Notes under the pieces: generated by a model | The model's input: the letters and a program-made list of their open reading frames with translations, nothing else | The model's database searches: none | Told to the model about the DNA's origin: nothing | NCBI RefSeq assembly: GCF_030552475.1 | Contig: NZ_JAUPED010000008.1 | Location: 124,001 to 188,000, forward strand | Length of the DNA: 64,000 nt | Direction of reading: 5' to 3' | DNA from: Mariniflexile sp. AS56 | Lineage (GTDB): Bacteria; Bacteroidota; Bacteroidia; Flavobacteriales; Flavobacteriaceae | Made by a program: the position numbers and the translations under genes | In this document: piece after piece, positions 54,459-63,698 of the stretch | Numbering within the stretch: the first letter of the stretch is position 1 | Layout: every line of letters starts with the position of its first letter

Positions 54459-56111
54459 TTAGTTCAGTAATTCCTTTGCGTGAGCAATGGCCGATGATGA
54501 CATTTCAATACCGCCCAACATTTGAGCGATTTCTACAATACGCTCATCGTGATTTAATTTAACCAAATTGGTTTGCGTTACGTTGTTCACATCTTCCTTA
54601 TACACTTTAAAATGCGAATGCCCTTTGGCTGCAATTTGTGGTAAATGGGTTATAGAGAATACCTGCATGGTTTTGCTCATTTGCAACATGATGTCTCCCA
54701 TTTTATTTGAAATTTCTCCTGAAACACCCGTATCGATTTCATCAAACATAATGGTTGGTAATTGAATGTATTTTGACAATACAGACTTAATAGCCAACAT
54801 TATACGAGACAATTCACCTCCTGAAGCGGCTTTTTTAAGTTCGTTAAAATGACCACCTTTATTCGCTGAGAATAAAAAGGATAAGTCGTCTTTTCCGTTA
54901 GCAAAAAACTCTTTTCCGTAAACTGCGTCTATTTTAAACTGCGCATTTGGCATGCCCAAACTCCCTAAAATAGTTTCTAATTGTTTTGTTAGCTCGGGAA
55001 TAATAGCTGTACGTTTACTATGAATATCTTTTGAAATAGTGTTTAATTCTGTTTCTTTATTTTCAATTTCTAAGCGCTTCTTTTGAATAGACTCATCTAA
55101 ATTCTCAGTAAAAGACACCTTTTCTTCTAGTTGAATTTTTATGGCGATTAAGTCTAAAATACTGTCTACTACATGCTTTTGCATTAAATTATGAAGCACA
55201 CGTAGCTTAGAATCGACTACATCTAGTCTATTTGGGTCTGCTTCCAAATTATCTTGAAACACATCGACTTCTCTAAAAACATCATCCATATCAATTAAAC
55301 TACTATTGACTCTTTTAAATAAGTCTTCGTATTTTAACGAATAACTGGATAATTTTTGAAGTGTATTTTTTAAAGTTCCTAATGCAGGAAGAATTCCTAT
55401 TTGTTCTTCATTCAATAATTGATAAGCTTCAGAAAGTTTTTCCTTAATACCTTCAATATTATTTAAAGTTTCGTATTCTTCTTCAAGTAATTCCAATTCA
55501 CCATCTACCAAATTGGCTTCAACCAATTCACTTAATAAAAATGAATTATAATCGTGTTCCTTAATGGCATCTGCCTGAAAATCTAAAAGTTCTTGAAGCT
55601 CTTTTTTTAATTTTTTATATGCTTTTAATTCTAATTTATAAGTTTGAAGTGGTGCATCGTTCTTCGCCAAAGCATCTATAACTTGAAACTGAAATTCATT
55701 GCTTGTTAACTGCAAGGTTTGATGTTGCGAATGAATATCAATTAAACGTTCACCCAATAATTGCAAACTATTTAAGTTTACGGGAGAATCGTTTACAAAA
55801 GCGCGCGATTTACCTGAAGGCAAGATCTCCCTACGGATGATGGTTTGCACATCATAATCAAAATCTTCTGCCTTAAAAAGCGATTGAAGTTTATAGTTTG
55901 AAATATTAAAAACAGCTTCAATGACACATTTTTCTTCTGTGTTTTTTAAGCTGCTTAAATCGGCACGTTTCCCAAGTATTAAAGATAAACCACCTAAAAG
56001 AATGGATTTACCTGCACCAGTTTCACCTGTAATAATAGAAAAACCATCGTTAAACTCCACATGAAGTTTATCAATTAAAGCGTAATTTTTTATGGAAAGT
56101 GACGTTAACAT
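54459..56111 (-). CDS. recN: DNA repair protein RecN
   Basis: RecN is an SMC-like ATPase in double-strand-break repair. The 550-residue protein has Walker A GETGAGKS at 29-36, a long coiled-coil middle (about 145-370), the signature SGGELSRIMLA and Walker B PTIMFDEID in the last third, and the usual THLPQIAAKGHSHF. It follows the DUF4835 gene with a 43-bp gap and sits in the bamD-rpoZ-coaBC-DUF4835-recN group. Confidence 0.96.
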   Translation of the reverse strand: MLTSLSIKNYALIDKLHVEFNDGFSIITGETGAGKSILLGGLSLILGKRADLSSLKNTEEKCVIEAVFNISNYKLQSLFKAEDFDYDVQTIIRREILPSGKSRAFVNDSPVNLNSLQLLGERLIDIHSQHQTLQLTSNEFQFQVIDALAKNDAPLQTYKLELKAYKKLKKELQELLDFQADAIKEHDYNSFLLSELVEANLVDGELELLEEEYETLNNIEGIKEKLSEAYQLLNEEQIGILPALGTLKNTLQKLSSYSLKYEDLFKRVNSSLIDMDDVFREVDVFQDNLEADPNRLDVVDSKLRVLHNLMQKHVVDSILDLIAIKIQLEEKVSFTENLDESIQKKRLEIENKETELNTISKDIHSKRTAIIPELTKQLETILGSLGMPNAQFKIDAVYGKEFFANGKDDLSFLFSANKGGHFNELKKAASGGELSRIMLAIKSVLSKYIQLPTIMFDEIDTGVSGEISNKMGDIMLQMSKTMQVFSITHLPQIAAKGHSHFKVYKEDVNNVTQTNLVKLNHDERIVEIAQMLGGIEMSSSAIAHAKELLN

Positions 56112-56154
56112 TCAAGTTAAAAATTTAAAGTTATAAGCTTAAAGTTGGGACAAC

Positions 56155-57042
56155 CTAAAACTTAATATTTTGCCATTTGCTACTGTGCATAGGCGCTACT
56201 TTTTGTAAGGATTCTTTAACGCTGGCTATATTTACATTAGGGCCGTCGGTAAAAACTTGTTCAATTTCATCGGCCTTAGCATCAAAGAACGTTCGAAGTA
56301 AGAACGAATTTGGTCTGCGGCTGTTCATCGCCTGGAATTGTTTTAAAGTGCCTGCAATTTGCTCTTTACCTTCTTTAGCATTTGTATGCATCACATCTAA
56401 ACCTTTCCGGTGGTAGGTGTACATAACATCTCTATACTCTCTAAAGGTTGGCGACAACAAATTATCTATAAGTGCAAATCTACTTTGCAAACCATCTGCC
56501 AGTTTCCAGCCTTTAAAATTATCTTGTTGAGAATAATTCACAATGGTTTGTGCTTGTTTAAAATAGGTATCGCCTCCGTTTGGAGCAAACGAATCGGCAT
56601 CTAAACCTAAAATCATATTTATGTGAAATGCCAAAACAGATACTAAATTAGATTCGTATTGCGTTGGACTGAAAATTAAGTTTTGAAACTCTAAATACTT
56701 AAAATTAAAATCTTTATCGTTGAAATTATAAATAGGTGAAGTAAATGAAGACCCATAAACCGGTCGAGACGACTGTACTTGCAACGATGCCTGAAATGCT
56801 TCGCCACTGTAATTAACAACATTAACAATGATGCTACAATCTATACGCTCTTGGGTTGCAAACGTTTTGCTTGTCCATTTCGTATTATTAACAAACTCTT
56901 TTAATTGTTTCTCTAAAGTTTTAAAAATAGGCAGGTTTTCGTTCCCCGTTTGTTGTGCATTCACAACAACGTTGCAATTTAGTTCTTGAGAAAAACCTAC
57001 AATTCCAAAACTGAATATTAAAACTATGAGTATGTTACGCAT
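56155..57042 (-). CDS. DUF4835 family exported protein
   Basis: A 295-residue protein with a signal peptide (about 1-19, ending GFSQ). The ELNCNVVVNAQQ start, the SRPVYGSSFTSPIYNFND segment and the GLDADSFAPNGG segment match DUF4835, a Bacteroidota family found next to coaBC and recN. It is predicted periplasmic or outer-membrane; the function is unknown. It overlaps the coaBC stop by 8 bp, so translation is coupled. Confidence 0.9.
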   Translation of the reverse strand: MRNILIVLIFSFGIVGFSQELNCNVVVNAQQTGNENLPIFKTLEKQLKEFVNNTKWTSKTFATQERIDCSIIVNVVNYSGEAFQASLQVQSSRPVYGSSFTSPIYNFNDKDFNFKYLEFQNLIFSPTQYESNLVSVLAFHINMILGLDADSFAPNGGDTYFKQAQTIVNYSQQDNFKGWKLADGLQSRFALIDNLLSPTFREYRDVMYTYHRKGLDVMHTNAKEGKEQIAGTLKQFQAMNSRRPNSFLLRTFFDAKADEIEQVFTDGPNVNIASVKESLQKVAPMHSSKWQNIKF

Positions 57043-58246
57043 TAATGTGTTCTAAGATTTTATTTAATAAATCGATAGCAACGTCCGTCTTCGACTTTAA
57101 TTGAAACTCTGTTACCGTATCTTCGGCATCTATAAAAGTAACCTTATTGGTATCACTTTTAAAACCTGCTCCTGTATCGTTTAACGAATTTAAAACAATT
57201 AAATTTAAATTCTTTCTTTTTAATTTGTCTTTTGCATTTTCCAATTCGTTATTGGTTTCTAATGCAAAACCTACTAAAAATTGATTGGTTTTAATAGCTC
57301 CCAACGATGCTAAAATATCTTTTGTTTTTTCTAGCTCTAAAGTTAACGTTGGGTCTTTCTTTTTTATTTTTTGTAAAGCTACTTCTTTTGGTTTATAATC
57401 GGCCACCGCTGCAGATAGAATGGCGACATCAGCTGTTTCAAAATACTCATGAGCCGCTTTATACATATCACTAGCACTTATAACGGGAATAACATGTATA
57501 AGACTGTGGGTTACTTTTTGGTGCGTTGGCCCCGTGATTAAAATAACCTCAGCACCTAAATTTGCCGATGCTTTAGCAATTTCAAATCCCATTTTACCGC
57601 TAGAATGGTTACCAATAAACCTAACAGGGTCTATCGCCTCGTAAGTTGGGCCTGCTGTAATAAGGACTTTTTTTCCTTTTAGAGGAAGTTTCTCTAAAAT
57701 ATCATTTTCAATAAAAGACACAATTGTTTCTGGTTCTGCCATTCTTCCCTCGCCTACCAAACCACTTGCTAGTTCACCACTTTCAGCAGGAATCATAACA
57801 TTATTATAGCTCTTTAATGCGTTAAAGGAGTGTAATGTACTTTCGTGTTTGTACATATCTAAGTCCATCGCCGGAGCAAAATAGACTGGGCATTTAGCCG
57901 ATAAATAAGTAGCTAACAAGAAATTATCGCAAACGCCATGTGCCATTTTAGACAAGGTATTTGCAGTTGCTGGTGCGATAACAAATATATTGGCCCACAA
58001 AGCTAAATCGACATGATTGTTCCAAATCGCATTATCATCCTCATCATTAGTAAATGAAGAATGTACTGGGTTTTTTGAAAGTGTTGATAAAGTTAAAGGG
58101 GTAATAAAATCTTTGGAAGAAGGCGTCATAACAACTTTTACGTTGGCGCCTAATTTTACAAACAGCCTTACGAGCGAGGCTGTTTTGTAAGCGGCAATAC
58201 CACCACTAATTCCTAATAGTATGTTCTTGCCGCTTAATATTGACAT
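57035..58246 (-). CDS. coaBC: Phosphopantothenoylcysteine decarboxylase/synthetase CoaBC
   Basis: A 403-residue bifunctional enzyme of CoA synthesis. The CoaC flavoprotein half has the FMN motif GISGGIAAYK and catalytic His78. Where E. coli has the PxMNxxMW motif with Asn125, this reads PAMDLDMY (Asp128), and where E. coli has Cys158 in ACG...GRM, this reads ASGLVGEGRM (Ser161). The CoaB half has ITAGPTYEAIDPVRF and SSGKMG. As I recall, related Bacteroidota share these changes, so they may be phylum-wide. It lies between rpoZ and DUF4835 in a minus-strand operon. Confidence 0.94.
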   Translation of the reverse strand: MSILSGKNILLGISGGIAAYKTASLVRLFVKLGANVKVVMTPSSKDFITPLTLSTLSKNPVHSSFTNDEDDNAIWNNHVDLALWANIFVIAPATANTLSKMAHGVCDNFLLATYLSAKCPVYFAPAMDLDMYKHESTLHSFNALKSYNNVMIPAESGELASGLVGEGRMAEPETIVSFIENDILEKLPLKGKKVLITAGPTYEAIDPVRFIGNHSSGKMGFEIAKASANLGAEVILITGPTHQKVTHSLIHVIPVISASDMYKAAHEYFETADVAILSAAVADYKPKEVALQKIKKKDPTLTLELEKTKDILASLGAIKTNQFLVGFALETNNELENAKDKLKRKNLNLIVLNSLNDTGAGFKSDTNKVTFIDAEDTVTEFQLKSKTDVAIDLLNKILEHINA

Positions 58247-58257
58247 ATTAAAAAAGT

Positions 58258-58584
58258 TTACTGATTATCTTCCTCAGTATTTCTAAAATATATTTTATCT
58301 GTTAACCATTCTTGAACAGCTAAAGCATGTGGTTTTGGTAATTTTTCATAAAATTTAGAAACCTCAATTTGCTCTTTATTTTCAAAGATCTCTTCTAAAC
58401 TATCGTTGTAAGTAGCAAATTCTTCTAACTTATCGATTAGTTCTTTTTTAATCTCTGTGTTAATCTGCTCAGCACGTCTTGCAATAATTGAAATTGACTC
58501 ATAGATATTCTCTGTTGGTTCGTCAATTTGATTTCTGTCGTACGTGATGGTATTTACAGGTGCATTGGTTTTCTTTAAATCCAT
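58258..58584 (-). CDS. rpoZ: RNA polymerase omega subunit-like protein RpoZ
   Basis: A 108-residue protein (from the ATG at 58584; an ATG two codons earlier at 58590 is also possible). The segment NIYESISIIARRAEQIN is the omega core, in which the ARRA-type signature is clear, and the rest is a Bacteroidota-type extension with KLPKPHALAVQEWLTDK. It is placed between bamD and coaBC, as often seen in Flavobacteriia. Omega helps assemble RNA polymerase. Confidence 0.88.
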   Translation of the reverse strand: MDLKKTNAPVNTITYDRNQIDEPTENIYESISIIARRAEQINTEIKKELIDKLEEFATYNDSLEEIFENKEQIEVSKFYEKLPKPHALAVQEWLTDKIYFRNTEEDNQ

Positions 58585-58596
58585 TGTCATTGTTAT

Positions 58597-59424
58597 TTAA
58601 CTTTTAGTGCTATATTTTTGTAATTCTTCATCTAAAACGGAAGCCATGGCGTTCACTTCTTCTATATGTTTAGAATTAGCATAGGCTTTTTTAAATGAAG
58701 TATAATATTCTATGGCTTCTTCCAAACGGTTTTTCTTCAATGGAACAAGACCGTTAGGAGTAATTTTAGTTTCTCTACTATTTACGGCTAGTTTATAAGC
58801 AGAATCAAATCTTAAAAACAAAGCTTCTTCACGTAATGAAGAACCAGGAAAATCAAACATAAAATTATCAAACGACTTTACAGACGCTGGATAATCAGAT
58901 ATCGTATTGTATTGTTTTGCAATGCTAAAGGCTTTCTTTTCTAACTTATAATCTAATTCGTGTACTAACTTATTAGCTTCAGAAAGGTATTCCGACTCAG
59001 GGAACAAATTGATAAAATCCTGCAATTTTTCAATAGCCGATTTTGTTTCCTTTTGGTCTTTAGAATAAACTGGTGATAATTGGTAGTAGCTTTTCGCACT
59101 TAAGAAAGAAGCTTCTTCTAATTTTTCACTTTTAGGATAACTAGACGCGAAACGTTCAAACTGATAACCTGCTGTATAATAATCTTTCATTTTATAAAAT
59201 GAATTAGAATATAAATACATCAACTTTTCGGCTTGAGGCTTCCCTCTATAATTAGGTACAATTTGAGCAAATAATTTATTGGCTTTAGAAAATTTACCTG
59301 CGTTATAAAAGTCTTCTCCCATTTTAAACTTAGCAGAAATATCTTCGTTTTTTAAAACTTTTTGATATTCGCTACAAGAGCTTAAAAGAGTGATAGTTAT
59401 TAATATGTAAAGAAATCTCTTCAT
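58597..59424 (-). CDS. bamD: Outer-membrane assembly lipoprotein BamD
   Basis: A 275-residue lipoprotein (lipobox LLSSC, Cys17) with five or so TPR units, starting SEYQKVLKN and continuing DFYNAGKFSKANKLFAQIVPNYRGKPQAEKLMYLYSNS-like helices (positions 38-75). It belongs to the BAM complex that folds outer-membrane barrels, here serving among others the two TonB receptors. First gene of the bamD-rpoZ-coaBC-DUF4835-recN group. TAATTTTG is the candidate -7 box upstream. Confidence 0.92.
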   Translation of the reverse strand: MKRFLYILITITLLSSCSEYQKVLKNEDISAKFKMGEDFYNAGKFSKANKLFAQIVPNYRGKPQAEKLMYLYSNSFYKMKDYYTAGYQFERFASSYPKSEKLEEASFLSAKSYYQLSPVYSKDQKETKSAIEKLQDFINLFPESEYLSEANKLVHELDYKLEKKAFSIAKQYNTISDYPASVKSFDNFMFDFPGSSLREEALFLRFDSAYKLAVNSRETKITPNGLVPLKKNRLEEAIEYYTSFKKAYANSKHIEEVNAMASVLDEELQKYSTKS

Positions 59425-59441
59425 AGTTTTGAAACAAGATG

Positions 59442-59449
59442 CAAAATTA
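59442..59449 (-). promoter_or_regulatory. Candidate -7 box TAATTTTG for bamD operon
   Basis: Minus-strand TAATTTTG matches TAnnTTTG exactly, 17 bases before the bamD ATG, with a T-run (plus 59470-59473) at about the -33 spacing. Confidence 0.5.
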
Positions 59450-59561
59450 AGTTATTAATATGGATTTTAAAAATATTATTTTACGGCTAAAATAATGGCT
59501 TAAACCCAGCAATCATCAGGATTAAGTAATATTTAACAGATATATAAATTTAACTTTATCC

Positions 59562-60440
59562 TTAAAACTTATTTATAAACGATTTGATTTTCTCTTTTAA
59601 TGGATTGGAAGCGGGCACTAAAGGCAACCTCACACTGTCTCTACATAAACCTAAAGTTTCAAAAACAGCCTTAATACCTGCAGGGTTATTTTCTTCAAAA
59701 ATATAACCAATAACATCCATTAATCTAAAGTGAAGTTTATAAGATTCTCTAACCTCTCCTTTTAACCCTAAACGAATCATTTCTGAAAATTCTTTAGGAA
59801 AACCTTGACCTATAACAGAAATAACACCGGCACCTCCAGCCAATACAATCCCTAAAGCTAAATCGTCATCACCAGAAATAATTAAAAAATCTTCTGGTTT
59901 ATTTTTAATTAACTCTAAATATTGAGATACATTGTTTCCTGCTTCTTTAACAGCAATAATGTTTTTAAAATCGTTTGCCAAACGCAACGTCGTAGCAACT
60001 TCCATGTTTTTAGAGGTACGACCTGGCACATTATATAAAATAATATCAACAGGAGATGCTTCTGAAACAGCTTTGAAATGCTGATAAACACCTTCTTGTG
60101 TAGGCTTACTATAATATGGCGATACTGATAGAATAGCATCAATATTACTTAAATCTGTAGATTTTATTTCTTCAATAACTAGGGCTGTATTATTACCACC
60201 AATACCTAAAACCAATGGCACACGTCCATTAGCCGTTTTAGAAATGGTTTCTATAATATCTTGCTTTTCTTGCTTCGTTATTGTAACACTTTCTGCGGTA
60301 GTACCACAAACAACGAGGTATTCTACACCGTTTTCTATATTGAAATTTACAATATTCGCTAAGGCATCATGATCTATAGTTAAATCTGATTTAAAAGGTG
60401 TAACTAAAGCAACTCCAGTTCCTAGAAACTTACTATTCAT
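59562..60440 (-). CDS. dapA: 4-Hydroxy-tetrahydrodipicolinate synthase DapA
   Basis: DapA condenses pyruvate and aspartate semialdehyde for lysine and diaminopimelate synthesis. The Schiff-base lysine is Lys165 (IAVKEAG), the pyruvate-binding segment GTTAES is at 46-51, and Tyr136 sits in YNVPGRT. The 292-residue TIM-barrel protein is of normal length. It overlaps the end of the DUF6913 gene by 8 bp on the same strand. Confidence 0.97.
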   Translation of the reverse strand: MNSKFLGTGVALVTPFKSDLTIDHDALANIVNFNIENGVEYLVVCGTTAESVTITKQEKQDIIETISKTANGRVPLVLGIGGNNTALVIEEIKSTDLSNIDAILSVSPYYSKPTQEGVYQHFKAVSEASPVDIILYNVPGRTSKNMEVATTLRLANDFKNIIAVKEAGNNVSQYLELIKNKPEDFLIISGDDDLALGIVLAGGAGVISVIGQGFPKEFSEMIRLGLKGEVRESYKLHFRLMDVIGYIFEENNPAGIKAVFETLGLCRDSVRLPLVPASNPLKEKIKSFINKF

Positions 60441-60960
60441 TCTTAATTTTATTTAATATAGTTAGGTACTTAAAAACTTCGGTTTTAAATACTTTAAATT
60501 CTGTTAGGTTTGTTTTTATAATTAAATCGTTTAAACGCTCATCTACCTGAGAAACACCTACTTTTAGTTGTGCTTTCGATAAGGTGGTTAGCAGTTTTAA
60601 CTCTAAAATATCTAATTGGTAATAGCTAATTAGCACATCAAATTCAGTATCTAAAAAAGATCGTAATTCGCTATTTTTAATGCTACCTCTCCAACCAAAA
60701 TCTTTAGGATTATAACAAACGTCCCAAGATTTAAGCGTTTCTTTTTTATTGGAAGAAAACGCTATGATTTTCATTTTATTCGGAAGGATTTTTAGAGACG
60801 TTGCAAGCGCTTTAAATTGCTCAAAATCATCAACTTCATCTAAATTAAAGATAATACCTAAACTTTCAACCTTTGCTCCCGAAACATCAACTTGACGCTC
60901 AGACAACAATTTGTTCATGTACTTTTTAATAGATTTTTCTTTAAAACCTTTTAAAATCAT
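60433..60960 (-). CDS. DUF6913 family protein
   Basis: A 175-residue soluble protein beginning [21 protein letters not shown]. It continues through [18 protein letters not shown] and FDVLISYY to a C-terminal [14 protein letters not shown]. This matches DUF6913, conserved upstream of dapA in Flavobacteriia; the function is unknown. It overlaps dapA by 8 bp. A divergent promoter region with the 5'-nucleotidase-like gene lies upstream. Confidence 0.85.
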   Translation of the reverse strand: MILKGFKEKSIKKYMNKLLSERQVDVSGAKVESLGIIFNLDEVDDFEQFKALATSLKILPNKMKIIAFSSNKKETLKSWDVCYNPKDFGWRGSIKNSELRSFLDTEFDVLISYYQLDILELKLLTTLSKAQLKVGVSQVDERLNDLIIKTNLTEFKVFKTEVFKYLTILNKIKNE

Positions 60961-60970
60961 TTATCTTTAT

Positions 60971-60986
60971 CCTTTGCGCAAAGGTA
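60971..60986 (-). promoter_or_regulatory. Candidate promoter and palindrome upstream of DUF6913-dapA
   Basis: Minus-strand TACCTTTG (60986-60979) matches TAnnTTTG exactly, 19 bases before the DUF6913 ATG. It overlaps the perfect palindrome CCTTTGCGCAAAGG (60971-60984). Confidence 0.45.
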
Positions 60987-61018
60987 ACAAAAGTACACTC
61001 AAAAAATCTATTAAAAAT

Positions 61019-61777
61019 ATGAGGTTTACACATTTAATTTATTTGTTAAATATATTACTGCTTTTTAATTGTAAGCAACCTACAAGCTATCTCACTAAAA
61101 TTGAAGGAAAGAAAATTCAAATTGAAGACACAATGGTTGAAGACCCCGCTATTGAAGCCTTTATAAAACCTTATAGAATTCACATACAAAAAGATTTAGA
61201 CAGCGTATTAGCATATGCCCCAAAAACCTACTCAAAATCTGACGGTAAGTTTAATACCGCTCTGGGGAATTTTATGGCAGATGCTATTTTTGATATGGTA
61301 ACCCCTATTTTTAAAAGCAGAACAGGAAAGAATATAGACATGGTTATTTTAAACCAAGGAGGTATTCGCTCCAACATAAACAAAGGCAATATAACCACAA
61401 GAACCGCTTTTGAATTAATGCCCTTTGAAAACAGTCTGGTAGTGGTTGCTCTAAAAGGTACTGCCATAGATAGCTTAACAAGCTACTTAGCCAAATCACA
61501 AAAAGCACACCCTATTTCAAAGCTTAAATTGATTATTGATACGAACTTTGAGATTGTTGAATCCTCTATTAATGGAGAAAAAATAGACCCCAATAAAATC
61601 TACTACGTAGCCATTAACGATTATATATATAATAATGGTGATGGTATGACTTTTTTTCAACCGAATGAAGGGCTCTACATTCTAGATTATAAGGTTAGAA
61701 ATGCCTTAATAGACAACTTTAAAAAGGTAGACACGATCAACCCCGTTCAAGACGATAGATTCACACAAATACCGTAA
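61019..61777 (+). CDS. 5'-Nucleotidase C-terminal domain lipoprotein
   Basis: A 253-residue lipoprotein (lipobox region LLLFNC, Cys18) made almost entirely of the C-terminal substrate-binding domain of UshA-type 5'-nucleotidases: GNFMADAIFD, MVILNQGGIRSNI, FENSLVVVALKGTAI and an IYYVAINDYIYNNGDGM segment. The catalytic metallophosphatase part is not in this gene but in the next one. The start is the ATG at 61019; a longer frame from 60911 overlaps the divergent promoter. It probably pairs with the downstream protein in the periplasm. Confidence 0.88.
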   Translation: MRFTHLIYLLNILLLFNCKQPTSYLTKIEGKKIQIEDTMVEDPAIEAFIKPYRIHIQKDLDSVLAYAPKTYSKSDGKFNTALGNFMADAIFDMVTPIFKSRTGKNIDMVILNQGGIRSNINKGNITTRTAFELMPFENSLVVVALKGTAIDSLTSYLAKSQKAHPISKLKLIIDTNFEIVESSINGEKIDPNKIYYVAINDYIYNNGDGMTFFQPNEGLYILDYKVRNALIDNFKKVDTINPVQDDRFTQIP

Positions 61778-61856
61778 AAGGCATTTATTTAATAACACAT
61801 CTAGACGATGCAGCACAACAAAGCATCTTTTACATGTTCTTTTAATTAGCAAAAAA

Positions 61857-62774
61857 ATGAAACGCAGAGATTTTATACAACAAGTATCGGCAACAACAGC
61901 AATGGTTACAATTGGAGGTGTAGGGCTACAATCATTTTCAGCCGCTCCAAAAACATCAAAAATAACAATTTTACATACCAACGATGTACACAGTCATATT
62001 GATGCCTTTGGACCAGAAGATGGTAGAAATGCGAACAAAGGTGGTGTTGCTAGAAGAGCGCATTTAATTGAATCTCTTAGACAAGAAAACCCAAACACGC
62101 TTTTATTAGATGCTGGTGATATTTTTCAAGGCACCCCCTACTTTAATTATTATGGTGGCGAACTGGAATTTAAACTTATGAGCAAGTTGAAATATGATGC
62201 CGCTACTATTGGAAATCATGACTTTGATAATGGTATTGATGGTTTGTATGCCCAGTTACCACATGCCGAATTTCAATTTATTTCTGCGAATTATGATTTT
62301 TCAAACACCATCATGGACACCCATGTAAAACCTTATAAGATTTTTAATAAAGGAGGTATCAAAATTGGCGTTTTCGGATTGGGTATTGAGCTGGATGGTT
62401 TAGTAGACTCTGCCATGTATAAAGAAACAAAATATCTAGACCCTGTTGAAATGGCTCAAGAAATGACACGTACGTTAAAAACAGTAGAGAAATGTGATTT
62501 AGTTATCTGCCTATCACATTTGGGTTACAGCTACAGAACAGATCCTGATAAAATATGCGATTTAAAATTAGCCGCATTAACTAAAGATATTGATTTGATT
62601 ATTGGCGGACACACTCATACCTTTTTATCAAAACCAACTGTGGTAAAAAATAACGATGACAAAAATATGCTAGTAAACCAGGTGGGATGTTATGGTATTA
62701 ACCTAGGGAAAATAGATTTCTATTTTGATGCCAACAAGAACAAAAGTGCAAACGGCACATCTATTATTGTTTAA
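61857..62774 (+). CDS. Tat-exported metallophosphatase, catalytic half of a split 5'-nucleotidase
   Basis: A 305-residue protein starting with an RR-containing signal (KRRDFIQQ), so Tat export is likely. Calcineurin-like metal motifs are complete: TNDVHSH (41-47), DAGDIFQG (85-92), GNHDFDNG (119-126) and GGHTHTF near 254. Only the metallophosphatase domain is present; the C-terminal domain is encoded by the gene before it, 79 bp upstream. Together they resemble one UshA enzyme cut in two with order reversed. Its TAA stop overlaps that of the convergent membrane-protein gene. Confidence 0.92.
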   Translation: MKRRDFIQQVSATTAMVTIGGVGLQSFSAAPKTSKITILHTNDVHSHIDAFGPEDGRNANKGGVARRAHLIESLRQENPNTLLLDAGDIFQGTPYFNYYGGELEFKLMSKLKYDAATIGNHDFDNGIDGLYAQLPHAEFQFISANYDFSNTIMDTHVKPYKIFNKGGIKIGVFGLGIELDGLVDSAMYKETKYLDPVEMAQEMTRTLKTVEKCDLVICLSHLGYSYRTDPDKICDLKLAALTKDIDLIIGGHTHTFLSKPTVVKNNDDKNMLVNQVGCYGINLGKIDFYFDANKNKSANGTSIIV

Positions 62775-63523
62775 GACCAAATAGTATCAGAAAAATAATT
62801 TCGTTTTAATTCTATTGACCTTGGCTCCTTAACTGCTGCGTTATTCATAACATATTTAAAAACCACAAATAAGGCTACTCCATACAGTATGCCTTGTAAC
62901 AACTCTAACACCCAACTGTAAGAATAATAAACAATCACATAGTTTAACATCACAGACATACCAAAAAACACGACTGCGATAAAAAACAAAATAGATTGCT
63001 TTGTTTGGGTATATAAATACACTCCAAAAGACACAAAGGTTAAAACAATTAAAGCAAAACTTTTCATACCATATAAGAGCACTTCGGTTCTATTTGGAAT
63101 AATTTCACTCAATAAACTACATATAGTAAACAAAAAGTAAAGACTTATTCCGAATACAAATAACAGGTACGCTGCTATAATCTTATCAACCTTAAAAAAC
63201 TCTAAATTGGGAGCAATCATTAAAATGAGATAAAAGAAACTTAATGTGTGCAATACACTTGACGCTTCCATTAAAATTTCCTCAGGAAAAAGCACAAATG
63301 AGATATCTCCTAAAAAAGAAAACAATAAAAACGACATAAAAGCAATCCCTAGATAACTATATTTTATAAAAAATAAGGTTAGAAAAACGGGAATAAAAAG
63401 TGGCATAGTGGTTTTCATCAGTGACACATCGCCTGTGGCGACATCAAAGATATTTACTGCTATCAATAAAATTAATGCAGCCAGAAATACCGTATTAAAA
63501 GTAAATTTAAAGCTATTTTTCAC
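62771..63523 (-). CDS. YhhN-like integral membrane protein
   Basis: A 250-residue protein with about eight hydrophobic helices. The segment PVFLTLFFIKYSYLGIAFMSFLL then FSFLGDISFVLFPEE near 45-83 resembles the YhhN/TMEM86 family (lysoplasmalogenases), where a GD motif follows helix 3. The match is weak. It is likely in the inner membrane. Its stop shares TTAA with the convergent metallophosphatase stop. Confidence 0.5.
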   Translation of the reverse strand: MKNSFKFTFNTVFLAALILLIAVNIFDVATGDVSLMKTTMPLFIPVFLTLFFIKYSYLGIAFMSFLLFSFLGDISFVLFPEEILMEASSVLHTLSFFYLILMIAPNLEFFKVDKIIAAYLLFVFGISLYFLFTICSLLSEIIPNRTEVLLYGMKSFALIVLTFVSFGVYLYTQTKQSILFFIAVVFFGMSVMLNYVIVYYSYSWVLELLQGILYGVALFVVFKYVMNNAAVKEPRSIELKRNYFSDTIWS

Positions 63524-63698
63524 AATGATTCATAAGTAGGTTGAATCAAATGTACAATTAATAATTCATTTTAGCGATATAAAACGTATTTAATCGATGT
63601 TCTTATTTGTTTTCGTGCGTTTTGTCGGATAAAACAAAAACAACATGGTAAGTAACGGGAACTAAACCGTCTAACCAATTGAATTTTAATTTCTTCTG

